This document shows positions 1 through 6,313 of a stretch of 64,000 nt of DNA, one piece after another (positions within the stretch are counted from its first letter, which is position 1; the number at the start of each line of letters is the position of its first letter). The notes beneath the pieces were generated by a model, which searched no databases, was not told the DNA's origin, and worked only from the letters and a program-made list of their open reading frames with translations. This DNA is from Sporocytophaga sp. (GTDB lineage Bacteria > Bacteroidota > Bacteroidia > Cytophagales > Cytophagaceae): assembly GCF_017745095.1 (NCBI RefSeq), contig NZ_JAGHZZ010000002.1, forward strand, positions 1-64,000, written 5' to 3'. The translations under genes were made by a program, and so were the position numbers.

Positions 1-92
1 AGCTGTCCTATTTTTGGGGAGGGGTACAAAAGCATGCGGTTGTAAAGCTCTACTCTCTCTATTATCACATCAGCAAGGCATATTTTTTACAC

Positions 93-572
93 AATGTTAT
101 GGTACGTTGCTTAATTGAACTTCCTCAATAAACTCTTAAAAATACTATCAGAATTTAATGATGGATTTAATTGAACTTTTGAGAACCCAACTTTAAATTC
201 ATAATCAGAAGGATCTCTAAAAACACAACTATTATTATATTCTCTTCCTGGGTCATGAGATTCAAACGCTTTACTTACAAATAAATCAAACGAATTTAAG
301 TCAGATGAATCTAAAGTAATATATGTTTGAAAATCAGTATCCTTATCCTTAATTAAAATCCACTCATAAAGATCGTCTCCAATCGCGGCTTTCTTTAAAG
401 TATAATTATTCGTTCCACCTCCTGCAATTCCACCATGAAAATTTTCTTTTATCTGGACTTCGTCAGCGTTTAATATCTTATCCTTTAACTTATCATTTGA
501 AGAAGTACACGCAGTAAGTAGAATCAGTATTAAATTTGTTATCTGTTTTTTCATTTAATGTACCATAACATT
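93..572. repeat. 13-nt inverted repeat framing the lipoprotein gene
   Basis: AATGTTATGGTAC at 93-105 is the exact reverse complement of GTACCATAACATT at 560-572. The arms lie a few bases outside the stop (111-113) and start (552-554) of the lipoprotein gene, so the repeat frames the ORF almost exactly. The match extends to about 15 of 16 positions when the next bases are included. It could be a transcript whose ends pair, or the boundary of an inserted cassette. No integrase or attC structure is recognisable. Confidence 0.6.
111..554 (-). CDS. small predicted lipoprotein, unknown function
   Basis: A 147-residue protein with a lipoprotein signal: two lysines, a hydrophobic stretch and the lipobox LLTAC with the acylated Cys at residue 16. 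The mature part is hydrophilic, contains a Gly-rich HGGIAGGGTNNY stretch near residues 40-51, and resembles no family I can name. Its fate is probably the periplasmic or outer-membrane lipid surface. The ATG directly precedes the signal peptide, so the start is well supported. The gene is isolated and is framed by a 13-nt inverted repeat, which hints at acquisition as a unit. Confidence 0.65.
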   Translation of the reverse strand: MKKQITNLILILLTACTSSNDKLKDKILNADEVQIKENFHGGIAGGGTNNYTLKKAAIGDDLYEWILIKDKDTDFQTYITLDSSDLNSFDLFVSKAFESHDPGREYNNSCVFRDPSDYEFKVGFSKVQLNPSLNSDSIFKSLLRKFN

Positions 573-574
573 TG

Positions 575-604
575 AATATACGTCATGTGGCGTATATTTT
601 TCTT
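575..604. other. hairpin with T-run, upstream of the lipoprotein gene
   Basis: AATATACG and CGTATATT form an 8-bp stem around an 8-nt loop, followed on the + strand by a T-rich run. It looks like a rho-independent terminator for + strand transcription, but no + strand gene lies to the left inside the window. It may instead insulate the lipoprotein gene promoter. Confidence 0.3.
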
Positions 605-1139
605 TTATCACTAATCTAACTAATTTTTAAATTTCACAACGTCCTCAAATAATCATCAGATGCAGATGACCAAATTGCCAACCTCAAATTGCCAGAGCAG
701 AACCGGATAAATTGATCCAACAATGGTCTTTTATAAATGTGATAATTAGATAAAATCTGCTTCTCTATCTAGTTCCTGCTTAGAGGTATGGATCAAAGTT
801 TCATCATGGTTCTGTATTAAAAATATCCTCTTGTCTGCTTGCCTTTCCCAAAATCTTCAAAAATATCCCCGTCAACAAATATATAAAATGTGTTACAACT
901 TACGATAAATTCCAAGCTAAGTTACCTGAGACATATAGATTTAAGTATTTCCCACAATATAATCTCAATAAATACCGCTCAATAAAGAAAGACCTCCAAA
1001 ATTCATAGAAACAGCCATCAGCCAATGCCCTCAGGGCTTTCCCCTTCCTCTGCACTGCTTAAGCCCTTCCCCATAATACTTCAATAATATCTTCTCAGCC
1101 ATTATCCTCCCCCATTTTTGCTTTAGCCTCGAGCTTTTG
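605..1139. other. gene-free stretch
   Basis: About 535 bases with no ORF showing recognisable coding character and no RNA gene I can identify. The right end (from about 1020) becomes C-rich with short palindromes such as GCCCTCAGGGC and grades into the tandem array that follows. Confidence 0.5.
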
Positions 1140-1458
1140 GGCTTTAGCCTGAGGGTTCCAGGCTTTAGCCTCACCGTTCCAGGCTTACTCCCGGAGCTTC
1201 CAGGAGCATCCTGATACTTCCAGGAGCGTTCCTGACGCTTCCGGGAATTCTCCTGGCTCTTTCAGTGGGCTGCTGAAAGGTCCAGGGATAAGCAAAAAGA
1301 TAGGAGGCTATAGCCTGAGAATCCCAGGCTATAGCCTCAAATTTCCGGGCTAAAGCCCGAACGCCCCAGGCTTACTTCCGAAGCTTCCAGAAGTATTCCT
1401 GAAAACTTCAGAAACACTTCTGGAAGAGGCAGGAGCACTTCTGAATCTTCCAGGAGCA
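1140..1458. repeat. degenerate 21-nt tandem repeat array in two blocks
   Basis: About fifteen diverged units of 20-21 nt. Units begin GCT(TTA/ATA/AAA)GCC or GAGCNTTCCTG and end TTCCAG/TTCCGG. Short palindromes GGCTTTAGCC, GGCTATAGCC and GGGCTAAAGCCC recur exactly 21 nt apart (1140 and 1161; 1306, 1327 and 1348). Two blocks, 1140-1285 and 1304-1458, each open with palindrome-type units, pass through a GCTTACTYCCGRAGCTTCCAG-type unit, and end with 'GAGC..TTC' units, so the whole block appears duplicated. In-frame stops argue against coding. It ends about 95 bases upstream of the next gene's start. Confidence 0.75.
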
Positions 1459-1551
1459 ATAACTTAGAAAAAAAGTTGCACGACATTAATTAAAGTTCTA
1501 ACATTGAAGCTGTTAATATTTTTATCTAAACCTAAACTTTTAATTACAGCT

Positions 1552-2256
1552 ATGTCAATCAACAATGGATATCTGCCAAAGGCAGATAAAGAAAAAGCAA
1601 TCTGGCTTAAAAATTTCTCTGGTAAACTTCAAATCCATGCAGCAAACGTGGGCATCGCCTCGGAAGAGGTAATCGGTGTCTCCAATGACGCATTAGCGTT
1701 CTTGTATGCCCTCGAAATGGTGGAAAATTCAAAGAATGAAGCGGCTCAGAAGGTCGCCTTCAAAAACCTGCTTGCAGATGGTTCGGAAGCTGTAGCGCTT
1801 ACCTATCCGGCTTCAATCCCTGCTCTTAATCAACCTGCGTTGGTAAAGGCCGGTATCTTCAAGAGGACAGGAAAACTGGTGCAGAGAATCAAAAATCACC
1901 CCAACTACAATGATTCCATTGGTAAGGATCTCGGCGTTATCGGGGCAGAATATACTCTGGACAGAATTACCATGAAGCCTGAAATCGGTGGTGGACTGGA
2001 CGCTCACCGTCCGCTTATCAAGTGGAAAAAAGGAACTGCGGATTCTATAGACATCTATGTAGATCGCAAAGATGGTAAAGGGTTTGTGTTCCTCGCCAAC
2101 GATTCCACTCCGGACTATATAGACACACATCCTCTGTCTTCAGGCTCTGATACTGCTATCTGGTCTTACAAAGGAATCTATAAGATACAAGATGAACAGG
2201 TAGGTGAATTCTCCAACATCATCAACATCACTGTCACAAGACAGATAGAGGTATAA
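1552..2256 (+). CDS. Bacteroidota orphan protein: helical N-terminus plus Fn3-like C-terminus
   Basis: A 234-residue protein starting MSINNGYLPKADKEK. I recognise the overall layout from Bacteroidota genomes: an N-terminal helical part rich in 'xxALWLxNF'-like residues, a proline-rich middle, then a beta-rich C-terminal domain with motifs KWKKGTADSIDIYVDR and WSYKGIYKIQDEQVGEFS that resembles a fibronectin type III fold. No function is known to me. A TTG 48 bases upstream would add a hydrophobic, unconserved extension; the ATG at 1552 fits the family start better. No signal peptide is evident from that start. It is followed by a strong terminator and preceded by the 21-nt tandem array. Confidence 0.75.
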   Translation: MSINNGYLPKADKEKAIWLKNFSGKLQIHAANVGIASEEVIGVSNDALAFLYALEMVENSKNEAAQKVAFKNLLADGSEAVALTYPASIPALNQPALVKAGIFKRTGKLVQRIKNHPNYNDSIGKDLGVIGAEYTLDRITMKPEIGGGLDAHRPLIKWKKGTADSIDIYVDRKDGKGFVFLANDSTPDYIDTHPLSSGSDTAIWSYKGIYKIQDEQVGEFSNIINITVTRQIEV

Positions 2257-2284
2257 GGGAGCTTTTGCAGTTTTGAATAGATCC

Positions 2285-2325
2285 ATAACCCTCCGGCTTT
2301 AATTGGTCTGGAGGGTTATTTTTTT
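2285..2325 (+). terminator. rho-independent terminator
   Basis: ATAACCCTCC pairs with GGAGGGTTAT across a 16-nt loop and is followed by a run of T. It lies 28 bases after the stop of the preceding orphan gene. Confidence 0.85.
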
Positions 2326-2377
2326 GTGTGGCTGTGGAATAGGGATACTGATTTTAATAAATAATTTATTAATACTA

Positions 2378-2857
2378 TTAATCTAAAACGAAGTTGGTAT
2401 ACCACCCAACAATGCTAGTGAAACCCCAAAGAAAGTAGAATACAATATTGACAATGATTAAGGTGACAAACAGCTTTTTTTCAATGTCAATTTTAGTAAA
2501 ATAAAATTTTAGTATAAACACCATCGGAACAAACCCAATTAGAAATACAAGTGAATACATATAGGCAAGGATAATTTTAAAACCAATCTTCCCGGGAAAA
2601 ATATTCATTGACTTTCCTGAATCACCAATTAACTCAGGAATATAATCTTGCGAAAACGGTACACTTCCAAAAGTTAGATACACACTTAAATAAGAATAAA
2701 CCGAAACTATAAATAGCGTGCAAACCAACAACAATGAGAGATAGCAGATTACCTTAAGCGAGGTATTAATTAATAACATAGAAAAGATTTTAATAAAGTT
2801 TCTGCAATACAGATTTATTTTTTGTTTACTAATATACGCGGAAAAGCGATTAAACAT
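2378..2857 (-). CDS. small integral membrane protein, unknown
   Basis: A 159-residue hydrophobic protein with three likely membrane helices at about residues 34-56, 92-118 and 128-152, and a short exposed loop (about 65-90) between the first two. The N-terminal 30 residues are basic and aromatic, suggesting a cytoplasmic side. No family motif is recognisable. The frame is open and uses a normal ATG. A decayed four-helix-bundle gene fragment starts just upstream on the same strand, so this gene sits beside accessory DNA. Confidence 0.5.
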   Translation of the reverse strand: MFNRFSAYISKQKINLYCRNFIKIFSMLLINTSLKVICYLSLLLVCTLFIVSVYSYLSVYLTFGSVPFSQDYIPELIGDSGKSMNIFPGKIGFKIILAYMYSLVFLIGFVPMVFILKFYFTKIDIEKKLFVTLIIVNIVFYFLWGFTSIVGWYTNFVLD

Positions 2858-2862
2858 TGGAA

Positions 2863-2907
2863 CTATTGCAAGAAATAACTGGTGTTGAGTTTTTCAAAGT
2901 TGAACAT
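2863..2907 (-). pseudogene. 5' relic of a 23S-IVP-type four-helix-bundle gene
   Basis: Read on the minus strand, ATG at 2907 opens MFNFEKLNT..., then reaches TAG after 14 codons. The block 2887-2911 matches 23 of 25 bases of the start region of the intact IVP-type gene at 4756-4780 (MFDFEKLT). Only the first eight or so codons are homologous; the body of the gene is gone. A palindromic repeat lies about 22 bases upstream of the ATG, as it does 17 bases upstream of the intact gene. Confidence 0.65.
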
Positions 2908-2928
2908 AGCTTCATAAGAAAAGAAGAA

Positions 2929-2968
2929 GAGCAACAGTAACAAGTTGAAGATCTTGCTCACGCTCTTG
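2929..2968. repeat. short copy of the IVP-associated palindromic repeat
   Basis: GAGCAACAGTAACAAG on the left and CTTGCTCACGCTCTTG on the right match the arm sequences of the three full-length copies at 4301-4386, 4793-4878 and 4884-4967. The central part is shortened to a few bases. Confidence 0.6.
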
Positions 2969-3143
2969 ATAACTAAAAAAATCTAAACTTTTTCTAAGAC
3001 CAAATTAACCTTTATTCAAAAATTTGGTTTTCCATCCTGGAATTAACACTTAAGGAAAACTTCTGTATTTCCATACATCCTACAAAAGAACTGTATAATC
3101 CGCATCTACGGTTTAAAACATTTAAGTATCAAGAAATATTTTT

Positions 3144-4298
3144 ATGAAGAAAGAAGCACATATTTCGGGCATTGGCACTGCCCTTCCCTACCCGGTTTCA
3201 ACAGAGAGAATGCTGGAAGTTGACGAAGCAATGAGAAGATTTCATGGTCAACCAGATTCTGTTATCTCTAGAATGAAAAGTTTTGTAAAAGGTACTGGCA
3301 TTCATACAAGACATTATTCACACCCAGTCTGGATCGAGGACAATAGATCCATTGATGATTATGAGGAAGCAAAACGTGTAGCGCTTTCACACGATATCTA
3401 TACCCCTAATGATTTTATTCCACCGTATTGGCAACGTATGGAAGTTTTTAATGATACTGCAATAAAACTTGCTGTAGAAGCTGCCCGCAGAGCACTTGAC
3501 AATTGGGGTGGAAAAGCTTCTGACGTTACTCATATTATTACGACCTGCACAAGTGGATGGAGTGAACCAGGTGTTGCCGTTTCTGTTATGGAAGCCTTAG
3601 GACTTTCAGATGATTGTCAGAAGGCAGAATTAAATTTTAACGGATGTTTTTGTGGCGCTACTTGTTTGCGAATCGCAAGAGATATCATTCGAGCCGGTGA
3701 TGCCAAAGCTGTATTGGTCGTTGCCGTTGAAGTTGCCTCATCACATTATGATGTGAATGCCACTGATATTTCTTCACTGGTTGCACATTCTTTGTTTGCT
3801 GATGGAGCTGCTGCAATAATCCTTTCAGATGAAGGGAAATGGAAGTACACTCAAACAGGAATGTCACTTGTACCCCAAAGTCAACATTTATTAGGACTAG
3901 TGCCCCCAACAGGACCAGACCATACAAGTTACCGCATGACATTGAATCGTGAAGTAGGGAAAAAATTAGGTGAATATTTCTGCGATGGAGCGGGAAGTAA
4001 GATCCTTAATAAATTGCATCCTAATGCAGATAAGCCTACACCAGCATTAGGAATTCATCCCGGAGGACCAAATATTTTAGATCATGTGGGAAGCGTATTT
4101 TATGATTTGGGCTGGCCAACAAATGCACTTCAATCATCCTATGATACATTGCAAAGCATTGGCAATTTAGGTGCAGCAGCCATGATGTTTGTATTAGCAA
4201 GAAGATTAGACACAATAGAAGAAGACGAATTGATCACTCTTGCTTTTGGCCCGGGAGTAACAGTAGAGTGGGCTAAGCTTGAAAAAGTAAGTTCATAA
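3144..4298 (+). CDS. type III polyketide synthase (chalcone synthase-like)
   Basis: A 384-residue thiolase-fold condensing enzyme that would extend an acyl-CoA starter with malonyl-CoA, typically giving alkylpyrones or resorcinols. The chalcone/stilbene-synthase layout is visible: catalytic Cys168 in NGCFCGATCLR, LFADGAAAIIL near residue 215, His305 in GIHPGGPNILDHV, Asn341 in IGNLGAAAMMF, and the C-terminal FGPGVTVEW. Length and all three catalytic residues fit a functional enzyme. KAS III of fatty acid synthesis is less likely because of the GPGVTVEW ending and the GCFxGAT active site. It stands alone: no adjacent methyltransferase, oxygenase or desaturase that would tailor the product. A palindromic repeat begins two bases after the stop. 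Confidence 0.85.
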   Translation: MKKEAHISGIGTALPYPVSTERMLEVDEAMRRFHGQPDSVISRMKSFVKGTGIHTRHYSHPVWIEDNRSIDDYEEAKRVALSHDIYTPNDFIPPYWQRMEVFNDTAIKLAVEAARRALDNWGGKASDVTHIITTCTSGWSEPGVAVSVMEALGLSDDCQKAELNFNGCFCGATCLRIARDIIRAGDAKAVLVVAVEVASSHYDVNATDISSLVAHSLFADGAAAIILSDEGKWKYTQTGMSLVPQSQHLLGLVPPTGPDHTSYRMTLNREVGKKLGEYFCDGAGSKILNKLHPNADKPTPALGIHPGGPNILDHVGSVFYDLGWPTNALQSSYDTLQSIGNLGAAAMMFVLARRLDTIEEDELITLAFGPGVTVEWAKLEKVSS

Positions 4299-4300
4299 AT

Positions 4301-4386
4301 CAGCAAGAGTGTGAGCAACAGCAACAGATAAAGCTCTTTATCAAAATGCCTTTTGCCTTGTTGCTGTTGCTCCCTACTGTTGCTGT
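4301..4386. repeat. IVP-associated palindromic repeat, copy 1
   Basis: The left arm CAGCAAGAGTGTGAGCAACA is imperfectly complementary to the right arm ending CTACTGTTGCTG, around a 30-nt centre containing AAGCTCTTTATCAA. It begins two bases after the polyketide synthase stop and ends 33 bases before the 3' end of the minus-strand IVP-type gene. Confidence 0.75.
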
Positions 4387-4419
4387 CCAAAGATCCTTTT
4401 ATTTAAATCGTATCAGAAT

Positions 4420-4776
4420 TCAAGATTTTTTTACAATTAAGCTTTCAGTCATTGCATACAACATTTTTGAAAGTTCTTCCAACTGGCAATAGAGTTTTTG
4501 AAAAATCTCTTTAGAAATAATTCCTTCATCTTTGAGAATATCAAAGATTGCGACACATTCAAAAACAGAACCTCTTGCAATTATAAAGAAGTTGCGCTTA
4601 TCTGCATTGGTCTTTCTTCCTGAGCCCTCAGCAATATTCAGTGCAATACTTAAAGAAGATCTTCTTAATTGATTTTTAATGGCAGAGTCAAAAGCAAATT
4701 GTTTTAAAAGTTTACTAAACTCCAGATTATAACTTTTCGCTTTTAAATAAACGGTGAGTTTTTCAAAGTCAAACAT
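4420..4776 (-). CDS. four-helix-bundle protein (23S rRNA IVP / S23 family)
   Basis: A 118-residue all-helical protein of the family first seen in intervening sequences of 23S rRNA genes and later as free-standing genes. Visible hallmarks: MFDFEKLTVYLKAKSY at the start, the core LRRSSLSIALNIAEGSGR at about residues 38-55, then FFIIARGSVFECVA. Length is typical. Members form pentameric barrels and the related Avd protein works with diversity-generating reverse transcriptases, but no reverse transcriptase or rRNA gene is nearby. The gene is enclosed by copies of a palindromic repeat (33 bases beyond its 3' end, 17 bases upstream of its ATG), and a decayed homologue with the same upstream repeat lies 1.9 kb away. 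The family call is firm; the function is unknown. Confidence 0.85.
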   Translation of the reverse strand: MFDFEKLTVYLKAKSYNLEFSKLLKQFAFDSAIKNQLRRSSLSIALNIAEGSGRKTNADKRNFFIIARGSVFECVAIFDILKDEGIISKEIFQKLYCQLEELSKMLYAMTESLIVKKS

Positions 4777-4792
4777 AGCTGATATTAAAAAA

Positions 4793-4878
4793 AAGCAACA
4801 GTGTGAGCAAGAGCAACAGGTTGTAGCTATTTATTAAGGCGTTTTCCGTCTTGTTGCTGTTGCTCCTTACTGTTGCTG
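4793..4878. repeat. IVP-associated palindromic repeat, copy 2
   Basis: AGCAACAGTGTGAGCAAGAG...CAACAGG opens the element and CTTGTTGCTGTTGCTCC...TGTTGCTG closes it, around a centre with TTGTAGCTATTTATTAAGGC. It lies 17 bases upstream of the IVP-type gene start and may carry or fold near its promoter. Confidence 0.75.
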
Positions 4879-4883
4879 AAAAT

Positions 4884-4967
4884 GGAGCAAGAGTGTGAGC
4901 AAGAGCAACAGATTGTAGCTTTTATCAAGCGTCTTCATTCTGTTGCTCTTGCTCCCCACTCTTGCTG
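4884..4967. repeat. IVP-associated palindromic repeat, copy 3
   Basis: The best palindrome of the set: GAGCAAGAGTGTGAGCAAGA...GCAACAG against CTGTTGCTCTTGCTC...CACTCTTGCTG, centre ATTGTAGCTTTTATCAAGCG. It is in direct tandem with copy 2 and stops seven bases short of the tRNA-Leu 3' end, so it is downstream of that tRNA. Confidence 0.75.
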
Positions 4968-4973
4968 TTCCTG

Positions 4974-5055
4974 TACCCAAGGGGGGATTTGAACCCCCAC
5001 GCCTTACGGCATACGCACCTCAAACGTATATGTCTACCAGTTTCACCACCTGGGC
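4974..5055 (-). tRNA. tRNA-Leu (anticodon GAG)
   Basis: An 82-nt class II tRNA on the minus strand. Acceptor 5' strand GCCCAGG pairs with CTTGGGT (closing G-U), followed by discriminator A. The D-arm holds AAACTGGTAGAC, the anticodon stem-loop is TACGT-TTGAGGT-GCGTA giving anticodon GAG, there is a short variable arm GCCGTAAGGCG, and the T-arm is GGGGG-TTCAAAT-CCCCC. CCA is not encoded. It reads leucine CUC/CUU codons. Confidence 0.93.
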
Positions 5056-5118
5056 ATCCTTATTGGTTTTACAAACTTATGAGTATTTAAAGATAATTCC
5101 AAAATCATAAATCAAATA

Positions 5119-6153
5119 TTACCATTTTTCACGATGATTTTCCAAAGCATGCCTCATACCGCCATAAAGATTATTCCGCATACCATCATTCACCAGGAAA
5201 TCATGAGGAAATCCAAGTTCTATTTTACTTGCTTCATCCAACCTTTTTATCTGATCATGAGTAAGTTTAAAATTAAGACAAGCCATATTTTCTCTCATCT
5301 GATTTTCTTTTCTTGCACCTATCACCGGTATCACCACCTGATTTTTCTGTCTTAACCAGTTCAGTGCCACCTGTGCACAAGAACAGCCTGCCTCTTCTGC
5401 TATTTCTCTTACTGATGATACGATTTCCTGATTGCGGGCATTTAACCTTACACTATCAGCTTTAAGTCTGTTACCATCTCCTCCTCCACCTAAATATTTT
5501 CCGGTTAATGCTCCTCCGGCTATTGGGGCCCATGCAGTCACTGCAATATCAAGGTGCTTTGCCATAGGAAGAAACTCCCGCTCAGGTGTACGTTGCAGAA
5601 GACTATATTCCACCTGCATACCTGCAAAAGAAGACCAGCCTCTTAACTCTGCAATAGCATTGGACATAGAGATGATCCATGCTGGCGTATCACTAATGGC
5701 AATATAAAACACCTTACCTGCTCTTACCAGATCATCTAATGCTCTTAATACCTCTTCTACAGGTGTTGTGAAATCCCAGGCATGAAGATATAGAACATCA
5801 ACATAATCTGTTTTAAGCCTCTTAAGACTTCCTTCCAAGGACTGCACAAGGTTCTTTCTATGATTACCAGATGCATTTACATCATGCATTCTGTTATAAA
5901 GAGAATATTTCGTCGCAACCACAAAGGTAGAACGCTCGCTGGCTATAAAATCACCTACAAATTTTTCACTTGTACCTTCAGTATAGCGGTTGGCAGTATC
6001 TATAAAATTCCCTCCTGCTTTTGTAAAGATGTCGAACATCTTCTGACATTCATCTTTATCAGCACCATATCCCCAGTCTCCGCCGAAAGTCATAGTTCCA
6101 AGACAAAGCTCAGACACTCTGAGACCGCTCTTTCCAAAAAGTTTATATTTCAT
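5119..6153 (-). CDS. aldo/keto reductase
   Basis: A 344-residue NADPH-dependent oxidoreductase with a TIM-barrel fold. The catalytic tetrad is visible as Asp52 and Tyr57 (FIDTANRYTEG), Lys82 (VATKYS) and His124 (LYLHAWD). The N-terminal LGKSGLRVSxLCLGTMTFG and C-terminal VIPVIGARKENQ motifs are typical of the bacterial YajO/Tas-like group that act on small aldehydes and ketones. Substrate cannot be assigned. No signal peptide, so cytoplasmic. It stands alone, 63 bases upstream of the tRNA-Leu gene on the same strand. Confidence 0.9.
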   Translation of the reverse strand: MKYKLFGKSGLRVSELCLGTMTFGGDWGYGADKDECQKMFDIFTKAGGNFIDTANRYTEGTSEKFVGDFIASERSTFVVATKYSLYNRMHDVNASGNHRKNLVQSLEGSLKRLKTDYVDVLYLHAWDFTTPVEEVLRALDDLVRAGKVFYIAISDTPAWIISMSNAIAELRGWSSFAGMQVEYSLLQRTPEREFLPMAKHLDIAVTAWAPIAGGALTGKYLGGGGDGNRLKADSVRLNARNQEIVSSVREIAEEAGCSCAQVALNWLRQKNQVVIPVIGARKENQMRENMACLNFKLTHDQIKRLDEASKIELGFPHDFLVNDGMRNNLYGGMRHALENHREKW

Positions 6154-6313
6154 TTTGCAATAATTAAGAAGTTACTGATACTGATTTGAAAAAGTATGCT
6201 ACAAATTCAAAAGATTATTGTACCACAAAAGACGTTACCATTCTTTTGCATCGCTGCATAACTCAATTCAAGGTAAAAGTGTTTTGTAAAAAACTTATTT
6301 TCTATTTAATAAT

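Noticed and set aside
1140-1458. CRISPR array
   Set aside because: Units are 20-21 nt, directly contiguous and degenerate, with no constant repeat plus variable spacer; no cas gene is present.
4420-4776. IVP gene as evidence of a nearby 23S rRNA gene or of a diversity-generating retroelement
   Set aside because: No rRNA sequence, reverse transcriptase or template/variable repeat pair lies within the window.
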